64,000 nt of DNA. Origin: Roseobacter fucihabitans (GTDB lineage Bacteria > Pseudomonadota > Alphaproteobacteria > Rhodobacterales > Rhodobacteraceae). Both the position numbers and the translations under genes were made by a program. The notes beneath the pieces are model-generated. The model worked only from the letters and a program-made list of their open reading frames with translations, had not been told where the DNA came from and searched no databases. The stretch lies in contig NZ_CP143423.1 of the NCBI RefSeq assembly GCF_014337925.2, positions 3,502,501 to 3,566,500 on the forward strand, read 5' to 3'. Positions 39,862 to 47,356 of this stretch are shown one piece after another; position 1 is the stretch's first letter, and each line of letters begins with the position of its first letter.

Positions 39862-41163
39862 TCATTCGGCCGCGGTCGCACCGGGATTGTTGGGATGCGT
39901 CGTCCAATTTGCATACTCTGGCTCCACCACCTTGCCGGTGCGTGGGTCCACGAGGCCCGGTGCCATCGCTTCCATGGTGATGCAGGCCTCGACCGGGCAG
40001 ACGTTGACGCAAAGGTTACAGGCCACGCATTCCTCGTCAATCACGGTGAAAGTACGGTCCGGCGACATGGCAATCGCCTGATGTGAGGTATCCTCGCAGG
40101 CTGCAAAACACCGCCCGCAGGAAATGCACAGGTCCTGATTGATCACGGCCTTGGCGATGTAATTGAGGTTCAGATATTGCCAATCCGTGACGTTCGGAAC
40201 AGCGCGGCGCACGATCTGATCGACGGATGTGATCTCCTTGCCGTCCATATAATCGCTAAGGCCCGAAATCATTTCCTGCACGATCTTGAACCCATAGGTC
40301 ATCGCCGCGGTGCAGACCTGCACATTGCCCGCGCCCAAGGCCATGAACTCCGCCGCATCGCGCCATGTAGTGATACCGCCAATGCCCGAAATCGGCAAAT
40401 GTGCCATCGCAGGATCGCGCGCAATTTCGGCGACCATATTGAGCGCAATCGGCTTGACCGCAGGTCCGCAATAGCCCCCATGCGCGCCCTTGCCATCAAT
40501 CGTCGGCTCGGGCGCAAACAAATCCAGATCAACCGACGTAATCGAATTGATCGTATTGATCAACGATACCGCATCCGCCCCACCCTTCATCGCGGCTTCG
40601 GCAGGTTTGCGTACATCCGTGATGTTGGGCGTCAGCTTCACGATCACCGGCATGCGCGTGTTGGCCTTGACCCAGCGCGTGACCATTTCGATGTATTCCG
40701 GCACCTGCCCGACGGCAGATCCCATGCCGCGCTCTGACATCCCATGCGGGCAGCCAAAGTTCAGCTCGACACCGTCTGCACCCGTGTCCTCCACCAGCGG
40801 CAGAATGTATTTCCACGGCTCTTCCTCGCAAGGCACCATCAAGGACACGACCATGGCGCGATCCGGATAATCTCGCTTTACCACTTTGATCTCATCCAGA
40901 TTGGTCTGCAGCGGACGGTCCGTAATCAATTCGATGTTGTTCAGGCCCAACAACCGCCGGTCCGCCCCGTAAATCGCGCCATACCGCGGCCCGTTCACAT
41001 TCACCACATGCGGGTCCAACCCCAGCGTTTTCCACACCACACCGCCCCATCCCGCTTCAAAAGCGCGACGCACGTTATATTCCTTATCCGTTGGCGGCGC
41101 GGAGGCCAGCCAGAACGGGTTCGGGCTTTTGATGCCCACGAATTCACTTCTCAGATCAGCCAT
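39862..41163 (-). CDS. preA: NAD-dependent dihydropyrimidine dehydrogenase subunit PreA
   Basis: The 433-residue protein has an FMN-binding TIM barrel like dihydroorotate dehydrogenase (SEFVGIKSPNPFWLASAPPT; NFGCPHGMSERGMGSAVGQ with the catalytic Cys) and a C-terminal pair of [4Fe-4S] clusters (CISCGRCFAACEDTSH, CVACNLCVNVCPVEAC). It reduces uracil and thymine with electrons from PreT. The start is the ATG at 41163, with GGAGG eight bases upstream; that site touches the palindromic repeat in the preT-preA gap. Confidence 0.95.
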   Translation of the reverse strand: MADLRSEFVGIKSPNPFWLASAPPTDKEYNVRRAFEAGWGGVVWKTLGLDPHVVNVNGPRYGAIYGADRRLLGLNNIELITDRPLQTNLDEIKVVKRDYPDRAMVVSLMVPCEEEPWKYILPLVEDTGADGVELNFGCPHGMSERGMGSAVGQVPEYIEMVTRWVKANTRMPVIVKLTPNITDVRKPAEAAMKGGADAVSLINTINSITSVDLDLFAPEPTIDGKGAHGGYCGPAVKPIALNMVAEIARDPAMAHLPISGIGGITTWRDAAEFMALGAGNVQVCTAAMTYGFKIVQEMISGLSDYMDGKEITSVDQIVRRAVPNVTDWQYLNLNYIAKAVINQDLCISCGRCFAACEDTSHQAIAMSPDRTFTVIDEECVACNLCVNVCPVEACITMEAMAPGLVDPRTGKVVEPEYANWTTHPNNPGATAAE

Positions 41164-41173
41164 CTTAAATCCT

Positions 41174-41198
41174 CCGTAGGGTGGGCTTTCAGGCCACC
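41174..41198. repeat. Half copy (25 bp) of dispersed palindromic repeat overlapping the preT stop
   Basis: The repeat arm runs from just before the preA ribosome binding site back into the 3' end of preT. The preT stop codon (41189-41191) is the TGA within GGTGGCCTGAAAG, so the repeat supplies the last two codons and the stop. Confidence 0.8.
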
Positions 41199-42520
41199 GC
41201 CCCGCTAAATACCGCATGAATATCCATCGCCGCGTCGCGGCCCTCAGCCACCGCCGTCACCGTCAGGTCATCCCCACCAGAGGCACAATCCCCCCCGGCC
41301 CAAACCCCCTCAACGGACGTGCGCCCGGCTCCGGTGACCGCGATCTTACGACCCTCCAACGCGGGCAAACCATCGCCTTGCAATGTCTGACCGATCGCGC
41401 GAAACACCTGATCCGCCGCCAACCGCAACGTCTGACCCGTCGGCACCATATCCGCGCCCACATAATCGAACTCGATCTCGCGCACCGCACCATTTCCGAT
41501 CACCGCACGCGGCACCGCATGGGTGATAATCCGCACGCCCTTGCTGGCTGCAAGATCCTGCTCAAACACGCTCGCGTTCATCCGATCACGACCCCGGCGA
41601 TATACCAGCGTGACGTTCAATGCGCCCAGCAGCTTAGCCTGCACCGCCGCGTCAATCGCCGTCATCCCGCCGCCAATCACCACCACATCGCGCCCCACGG
41701 GCACCTGCGCCACATCCGCCGCCTGGCGCAACTCCGCAATAAAATCGACCGCGTCGGATACACCCTCTTTGTCGGACCCCTCCGCCTGCAACGCATTCAC
41801 GCCGCCCAGACCCATGCCGAGGAACACCGCATCAAATACACCACGCAAGCTCTCGAGCGTCTCTTCCCGGCCCAATGCGCGACCGGTCTCGATTGTGATC
41901 CCGCCGATCTGCAACAACCAATCCACCTCGGACTGTGCATAGCCATCGACCGTCTTATAGGTCGCGATCCCATATTCATTCAGCCCGCCCGCTTTTGCGC
42001 GCGCATCAAAAACAACCACGTCATGGCCCAGCATCGCCAAACGATGCGCACAAGACAGCCCCGCAGGCCCCGCGCCGACCACGGCCACCCTCTTACCCGT
42101 TGCAGCGGCGCGCTCAAACGGATGCACCCCTTGTTCCTGCAAATGATCCGTCGCATAGCGTTGCAATTGCCCGATCAAAACCGGCTTGCCTTCCGCCGCC
42201 TCACGCACACAAGCCTCTTCACAAAGCTGCTCCGTCGGGCAGACCCGCGCGCACATCCCGCCCATAATATTCTGGCTCAGGATCGTTTTGGCCGCCGCAT
42301 CCGGGGTCCCCGTCGCGATCTGGCGAATGAACAACGGGATGTCGATCTCTGTCGGACAGGCCGTGATACAGGGCGCATCATGACAAAAATAACACCGATC
42401 CGCCGCAACCAGCGCTTCATGCGGATCAAGCCGAGGGTGCAAATCAGAAAACTGTTCTGAATACGCCGCCGGATCCAAACGGCCTGGCATGATACCCGGT
42501 GTAAATGTGTCGCTGGACAT
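41189..42520 (-). CDS. preT: NAD-dependent dihydropyrimidine dehydrogenase subunit PreT
   Basis: The 443-residue protein is of the GltD-like class. An N-terminal Fe-S part (CYFCHDAPCITACPTEIDIP; GGMCARVCPTEQLCEEACVR) is followed by FAD binding (VAVVGAGPAGLSCAHRLAML near 140) and NAD(P)H binding (VVVIGGGMTAIDAAVQAKLL near 280). It feeds electrons to PreA. The start is the ATG at 42520 with GGGGAGA upstream. A RutR-like box lies 54 bases before it. Confidence 0.95.
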   Translation of the reverse strand: MSSDTFTPGIMPGRLDPAAYSEQFSDLHPRLDPHEALVAADRCYFCHDAPCITACPTEIDIPLFIRQIATGTPDAAAKTILSQNIMGGMCARVCPTEQLCEEACVREAAEGKPVLIGQLQRYATDHLQEQGVHPFERAAATGKRVAVVGAGPAGLSCAHRLAMLGHDVVVFDARAKAGGLNEYGIATYKTVDGYAQSEVDWLLQIGGITIETGRALGREETLESLRGVFDAVFLGMGLGGVNALQAEGSDKEGVSDAVDFIAELRQAADVAQVPVGRDVVVIGGGMTAIDAAVQAKLLGALNVTLVYRRGRDRMNASVFEQDLAASKGVRIITHAVPRAVIGNGAVREIEFDYVGADMVPTGQTLRLAADQVFRAIGQTLQGDGLPALEGRKIAVTGAGRTSVEGVWAGGDCASGGDDLTVTAVAEGRDAAMDIHAVFSGAVA

Positions 42521-42574
42521 GGCTCTCCCCACTCTGGCTACTTCAACATCAAAACGCTCTCATGGTTTCATTTT

Positions 42575-42590
42575 TTTATCAACTGGTAAA
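42575..42590. promoter_or_regulatory. Second RutR-like operator, upstream of preT
   Basis: TTTATCAACTGGTAAA (complement TTTACCAGTTGATAAA) differs from the palindrome at 38507 in one arm base and the spacer. It lies 54 bases before the preT start, a normal operator position. Confidence 0.65.
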
Positions 42591-42803
42591 ATTTAGATTA
42601 AGCCGCGCTTGAGGACCTATGCCCAAATTCCGGGCATTACACGGATGGCGGGAAATTGCCGATGCGTTGCCGGACAGGGCTGTCATCAGAATTTAACTTG
42701 ATTTTGTACCGCCCTCCTTCAATATCAAAGCCGCGACGCGACAAACTATCGACCACGGCTCCTGATACTGGCCATTCAATCGATCTGCTTTCGACCGAGC
42801 CAG
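42591..42803. other. Divergent preT / cold-shock intergenic region
   Basis: There is no gene here. It should contain the promoter of the second cold-shock gene and most of its leader; no -10/-35 pair stands out. Confidence 0.45.
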
Positions 42804-42825
42804 GCTGCCGCATTCTGCGGGCAGC
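42804..42825 (+). promoter_or_regulatory. Bulged hairpin in cold-shock gene leader (copy 2)
   Basis: GCTGCCGC pairs with GC-G-GGCAGC around loop ATTCT, leaving one bulged G at the same place as in the copy at 29681-29703. Two base pairs differ between the copies (A-T and T-A there, G-C and C-G here) while pairing is kept. AGGAGACCACGG follows. Confidence 0.65.
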
Positions 42826-42846
42826 ACAAGACAGGAGACCACGGGA

Positions 42847-43053
42847 ATGGCCACAGGCACCGTGAAATGGTTCAACACAACCAAGGGCTACGGCTTCATC
42901 GCCCCCGATGGCGGGGGCCAGGATATTTTTGTACATATTTCTGCCGTCGAGCGCGCAGGCCTCACCGGTCTGGCGGACAATCAGAAAGTCACTTTTGATA
43001 TCGAAGCGGGCCGCGATGGCCGTGAAAGCGCGGCCAACATCGCTCTGGCATAG
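42847..43053 (+). CDS. Cold-shock protein (CspA family), second copy
   Basis: The 68-residue protein begins [20 protein letters not shown], with RNP1 (KGYGFIAP) and RNP2 (DIFVHIS) intact. It differs from the other copy at only four positions (Gly-Tyr for Gly-Phe, GGGQDI for GGSKDV, and one Ala for Thr). The ATG has AGGAG 8 bases upstream. The leader structure and ribosome binding site context are shared with the first copy, which suggests duplication with conserved post-transcriptional control. Confidence 0.96.
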   Translation: MATGTVKWFNTTKGYGFIAPDGGGQDIFVHISAVERAGLTGLADNQKVTFDIEAGRDGRESAANIALA

Positions 43054-43073
43054 CGGGCACCCCCTATCATATG

Positions 43074-43096
43074 AACGGGCGCAATCGTGCCCGTTT
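43074..43096 (+). terminator. Probable terminator of the second cold-shock gene
   Basis: AACGGGC (43074-43080) pairs with GCCCGTT (43089-43095) around an 8-base loop; only three T residues follow, so it is weaker than that of the first copy. Confidence 0.55.
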
Positions 43097-43219
43097 CAGT
43101 GATATTGCGGTTGCCCACGGCTTACGGGTTAGTTTCGGCACTTCGCGAAAACCATTTGATACTGCGCAAGCCTGATCGGGTGTAGCCCCGCAGAAGTATC
43201 GCCAAAATGACGGCACGGC

Positions 43220-43852
43220 TCACTCCTGCGCGCGCGCAACCAGAGCCAGAACCTCAGGACCCAGCGCCGCCACGATCTTGGCAACACCTTCAGCGTTGGG
43301 ATGGATGCCGTCAGCCTGCATAAAGGCGCGCGCTTCAATGGGATCATTCGTGGCGCTGATCCCGGCAAAAAAACTGGGCGCAAGCAGAGTGTCATAACTC
43401 TTTGCCAGCTCGGGATAAATGGCATCAAAGCTCGCCTTATATTGTGGCCCAAAATTACCCGGTGCCTGCATCCCGACCAGCAACACCTCCACATCTGCCT
43501 CTGCCGCGACCTTCAGTATCCCATCAAGGTTCGCCCGGCTCACGTCTGGATCAAGCCCGCGCAGCAGGTCATTACCGCCAAGCGCCAAGATCATCGCGTC
43601 CACATCGGGCGTCAAGGTCCAGGCCGCGCGCGACAATCCACCCGCCGTCGTATCACCGGACACGCCCGCATTGATCAGCCGCACCTGCGCGCCCTGTGTA
43701 TCCAGCCAGCTCTGCAATTGCGGCACAAAACCCTCTTGTGCAACCAACCCATACCCCTGCGTCAGACTATCGCCCAATGCCGCAATCACCACCTCCTGCG
43801 CGCTCAGCATCCCCGGCCATAGAAAAGCAAATCCCATCAAAACCTTGCGCAT
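43220..43852 (-). CDS. tesA: Periplasmic GDSL arylesterase/thioesterase (TesA-like)
   Basis: The 210-residue SGNH hydrolase starts at the ATG at 43852 (MRKVLMGFAFLWPGMLSAQE) with a signal peptide and GGAGG upstream. Block I is LGDSLTQGYGL (catalytic Ser), block II is AGVSGDTTAGG, block III is ALGGNDLLRGLD, and block V is DGIHPNAEG (catalytic Asp and His). It hydrolyses acyl-thioesters or aryl esters. It is divergent from ybbA-ybbP, the same layout as E. coli tesA-ybbA-ybbP. Confidence 0.92.
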   Translation of the reverse strand: MRKVLMGFAFLWPGMLSAQEVVIAALGDSLTQGYGLVAQEGFVPQLQSWLDTQGAQVRLINAGVSGDTTAGGLSRAAWTLTPDVDAMILALGGNDLLRGLDPDVSRANLDGILKVAAEADVEVLLVGMQAPGNFGPQYKASFDAIYPELAKSYDTLLAPSFFAGISATNDPIEARAFMQADGIHPNAEGVAKIVAALGPEVLALVARAQE

Positions 43853-43904
43853 AGTGATCCAGCCTCCATATGCCACACGTAACCCTCTAAAAGGTTCTGC
43901 AAGT

Positions 43905-44594
43905 ATGACCAACCCTGTTTTCTCCCTCAATGATGCGGCTTTATCGCTGGATGGCAATGCCGGACGTGTCGATATTCTGCATGGGATCTCCATGGAGGTT
44001 CACAAGGGCGAGAGTCTGGGTCTCATCGGGCCATCCGGGTCCGGGAAATCTTCCTTGCTGATGTTGATGGGCGGGCTGGAGCGTGCCACCGGGGGCACGG
44101 TGATGGCTTTGGGTCACGACCTCACCAACATGTCGGAGGACGCATTGGCGCGGTTCCGCCGTGACCACATGGGCGTGGTGTTTCAGTCCTTTCACCTGAT
44201 CCCGACCATGACCGCGCTGGAAAATGTGGCCACGCCGCTGGAGCTGGCAGGCGACCGGGATGCCTTTGCCAAGGCCGAAGCCGAACTGGCTGAGGTCGGG
44301 CTGGCGCACCGCGCGGATCATTACCCCTCGCAGATGTCAGGGGGCGAGCAACAACGTGTGGCCCTGGCGCGTGCCTCCGCGCCGCGCCCCGATATCCTTT
44401 TGGCGGATGAGCCGACCGGCAATCTCGACGGGGCCAATGGGGCCGCGATCATTGATCTGTTGTTTGGCCTGCGCGACCGACACGGCGCCACGCTTGTGCT
44501 CGTGACCCACTCGCAAAGCTTGGCTGCGCGCTGTGACCGGGTGATCCGGCTCAGTGACGGGCGCATCGCCCCACTCGAACGGGCCGCGGAATGA
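43905..44594 (+). CDS. ybbA: LolD/YbbA-type ABC transporter ATPase
   Basis: The 229-residue protein starts at the ATG at 43905 (MTNPVFSLNDAALSLDG). Walker A is GPSGSGKSS near 45, the signature is MSGGEQQRVALARA near 143, and Walker B is ILLADEPTGNLDG near 165. It is of the MacB/LolD class that works by mechanotransmission with FtsX-like permeases. It overlaps the permease gene by four bases (ATGA). Confidence 0.92.
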   Translation: MTNPVFSLNDAALSLDGNAGRVDILHGISMEVHKGESLGLIGPSGSGKSSLLMLMGGLERATGGTVMALGHDLTNMSEDALARFRRDHMGVVFQSFHLIPTMTALENVATPLELAGDRDAFAKAEAELAEVGLAHRADHYPSQMSGGEQQRVALARASAPRPDILLADEPTGNLDGANGAAIIDLLFGLRDRHGATLVLVTHSQSLAARCDRVIRLSDGRIAPLERAAE

Positions 44595-47119
44595 GCCTGC
44601 GCATCGCGGCAACATTCGCGCGGCGGGAATTGCGTGGGGGCCTAAGGGGATTTCGCATTTTCCTGGCTTGTCTTGCATTGGGTGTCGCGGCCATCGCGAC
44701 CGTGGGCTCGGTGCGCTCCAGCATCGAAGCCGGTCTTGCGCGCGAAGGTGCAGCCCTTCTGGGCGGGGATGCCGAACTTGATTTCACCTATCGCTTCGCC
44801 ACCGAAGAAGAACGCGCCTGGATGGAAGACACCGCCCTCGCCGTCTCCGAAATCACGGATTTTCGCTCCATGGCCGTGGTGGGCGAAGGCGACACCTCTG
44901 AGCGCGCGCTGACCCAGATAAAATCCGTCGATGATGCCTATCCGCTGGTCGGAAATGTGGTTCTGGAGCCCGAAATGCCGCTTGCACAGGCCCTGGGCGA
45001 TCAGAACGGCCTGCCCGGTGCGGTCATGGAGCGCGTGCTGGTGGATCGCCTCGGTCTGGGCATTGGCGATACATTCCGCTTGGGCACGCAAGCGTTTCAT
45101 CTCTCCGCCATCCTCGCGCGCGAACCTGACAGCGCCGCAGGTGGGTTTGCCCTCGGCCCGCGCACCATCGTGCGTACCCCCGACCTTGCGAACTCCTCCC
45201 TGCTGACGTCAGGATCGATTTTCGAATCCGAATACCGCCTGTTACTGCCTGAAAACACCGACCTCGATGCGCTGGAAATCGAAGCGCGCGAACGGTTCGA
45301 GGGCACCGGCGCGCGCTGGCGGGATTCGCGCAATGGCGCGCCCGGCGTGTCACGATTTGTCGAGCGGCTCGGCGCATTTCTGGTGCTGGTCGGGCTGTCC
45401 GGTCTGGCCGTGGGCGGGGTGGGTGTCTCCTCCGCAGTGCGCTCCTATATGTCCGGGAAAACTAATGTGATCGCGACCCTGCGCACGCTGGGCGCAGAAC
45501 GTTCCACCATCTTTCAGACCTATTTTCTCCAGATTGGCATCCTGTCTCTGCTCGGCGTCACCCTTGGCATCCTGCTCGGCGCGATGATCCCCGTACTCTT
45601 CGGCCCGCTGATTGAATCCCGCCTGCCCATCCCGGCGGCTTTCGCAATCTACCCCGCACCGCTGATTGAGGCTGCAATCTATGGCCTCCTGACCGCCTTT
45701 CTCTTTACGCTCTGGCCACTGGCGCGCGCCGGCGACATCCGTGCCGCGACGCTGTTTCGCGACGCGCTCACCTCCGGGGGTCGCCTGCCCGCGCCGCGCT
45801 ATCTGTTCATGACCGTCGCCGCGCTGGCGCTTCTGCTCGCCGTCGCGGGCTGGTTTTCCGGCTCCTGGTGGCTGACGCTGTGGACCGCAGGGGGCATCAC
45901 CGGCGCACTCCTGCTCCTCTCTGGCGCGGCTTATCTCATCCGCATTCTGTCGCGGCGCGGCGGCAGGCTGGCACGCGGATTTCCACGGCTCCGCTGGGCG
46001 CTCGCCGCCATCGCCGACCCGCGCGAGGGGGCTTCTTCGGTCGTTCTCTCTCTCGGGCTGGGCCTCTCGGTCCTCGCCGCCGTGGGCCAGATTGACGGCA
46101 ACCTGCGCATTGCGATCTCCGGCAACCTGCCCGACATCGCGCCCTCTTATTTTTTCGTCGACATTCAAAAGGACCAGATCGACGGCTACACCGACCGCCT
46201 CACCCGCGATCTCGCCGTCACCGGCATCCAATCCGCGCCCATGCTGCGTGGGATCGTCACACAGATCAACGGACAACCGGCGCGCGAGGTCGCAGGCGAT
46301 CACTGGGTCGTGCGCGGCGATCGCGGCGTGACCTATGCCGCCGCCCAACCCGAGGATACCCGCCTGACCCAGGGCGAATGGTGGGCGGAGGATTACACCG
46401 GCCCGCCCCTGATCAGCTTCGCCGCCGAGGAGGGCGAGGAAATGGGCCTGTCGCTGGGCGATACCATCACCCTGAACATCCTGGGCCGCGACATCACAGG
46501 CACCATCGCGAGTTTCCGCGAGGTGGATTTCTCGACGGCCGGTATCGGCTTCATCCTGACCATGAACCCTGCCGCCCTATCCGGCGCACCGCATAGCTTT
46601 ATCTCCACCGTCTATGCCGCGCCGGAGGCCGAAGCACGGATCCTGCGCGATCTCAGCACCACCTACCCCAACATCACCGCGATCCGCGTGCGCGATGCCA
46701 TAGACCGCGTCGCCGATGTGCTCAGCGGTCTGGCCGCCGCCACCTCATATGGCGCGGGCGCGACCTTGCTAACCGGGTTGCTCGTGCTCTTCGGGGCCGC
46801 CTCCGCAGGCACTACCGCGCGCAGTTACGAGGCGGCCGTGCTCAAGACCCTCGGCGTCACAAGGCGCAGCATTTTTATCAGCTTCGCCCTGCGCTCCGCC
46901 CTTCTGGGTCTGCTCGCCGGATCGGTCGCGCTGGCCGCAGGCATCGCAGGCGGTTGGGCCGTCATCACCTTCATCATGGAGACCGACTTTACCGTCATCT
47001 GGCCCTATGCGCTCGCCATCATCGGCGGCGGTATCCTTGCAACGCTGCTCGCGAGCCTTGTCTTCGCCTGGGGACCCGTCAACAGCACACCGGCGCGTGT
47101 CCTGCGGGCGCGTGAATGA
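44591..47119 (+). CDS. ybbP: YbbP-type FtsX-domain ABC permease
   Basis: The 842-residue membrane protein has an N-terminal helix (FRIFLACLALGVAAIATVGSV), a large periplasmic region and two FtsX cores. The first has helices near 265-380 (FLVLVGLSGLAVGGVGVSSA) and the second near 720-835 (YGAGATLLTGLLVLFGAASA). Middle helices near 400-450 complete the ten-helix layout of YbbP. With the ATPase it would move or extract lipids or lipophilic compounds at the inner membrane; the substrate is unknown. Confidence 0.9.
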   Translation: MSLRIAATFARRELRGGLRGFRIFLACLALGVAAIATVGSVRSSIEAGLAREGAALLGGDAELDFTYRFATEEERAWMEDTALAVSEITDFRSMAVVGEGDTSERALTQIKSVDDAYPLVGNVVLEPEMPLAQALGDQNGLPGAVMERVLVDRLGLGIGDTFRLGTQAFHLSAILAREPDSAAGGFALGPRTIVRTPDLANSSLLTSGSIFESEYRLLLPENTDLDALEIEARERFEGTGARWRDSRNGAPGVSRFVERLGAFLVLVGLSGLAVGGVGVSSAVRSYMSGKTNVIATLRTLGAERSTIFQTYFLQIGILSLLGVTLGILLGAMIPVLFGPLIESRLPIPAAFAIYPAPLIEAAIYGLLTAFLFTLWPLARAGDIRAATLFRDALTSGGRLPAPRYLFMTVAALALLLAVAGWFSGSWWLTLWTAGGITGALLLLSGAAYLIRILSRRGGRLARGFPRLRWALAAIADPREGASSVVLSLGLGLSVLAAVGQIDGNLRIAISGNLPDIAPSYFFVDIQKDQIDGYTDRLTRDLAVTGIQSAPMLRGIVTQINGQPAREVAGDHWVVRGDRGVTYAAAQPEDTRLTQGEWWAEDYTGPPLISFAAEEGEEMGLSLGDTITLNILGRDITGTIASFREVDFSTAGIGFILTMNPAALSGAPHSFISTVYAAPEAEARILRDLSTTYPNITAIRVRDAIDRVADVLSGLAAATSYGAGATLLTGLLVLFGAASAGTTARSYEAAVLKTLGVTRRSIFISFALRSALLGLLAGSVALAAGIAGGWAVITFIMETDFTVIWPYALAIIGGGILATLLASLVFAWGPVNSTPARVLRARE

Positions 47120-47126
47120 ACTTCTT

Positions 47127-47302
47127 GCCTCCGGCGGGAGTATTTTTAGCCAAAAGAAACGGGGTGATCCTCAGACCACCCCGCAAAGAAAACAGTTTCC
47201 TGCTTCTTCTGGCACGGCCATCGGCGCTCCCGCCTGTACCGCTTCGGTAGAATATCACAGACATGGTTAACAAAACTTTGCTTCTTTTGGCCAAAAATAC
47301 TC
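47127..47302. repeat. Inverted pair of a 21-bp element after ybbP
   Basis: GAGTATTTTTAGCCAAAAGA at 47138-47157 (plus one A) recurs inverted at 47282-47302 with a single mismatch in 21. The first copy is preceded by GCCTCCGGCGG. The two convergent genes ybbP and gcvP end on either side, with the gcv terminator between the copies. Confidence 0.7.
47152..47183 (-). terminator. Terminator of the glycine cleavage operon
   Basis: On the minus strand CGGGGTG (47183-47177) pairs with CACCCCG (47166-47160), followed by TTTCTTTT. It lies about 175 bases after the gcvP stop. Confidence 0.6.
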
Positions 47303-47356
47303 TCTGAAAGCAAGCTACAATTGGCTCCCGTTTTAATACGGCACCACCGCTTAGCC

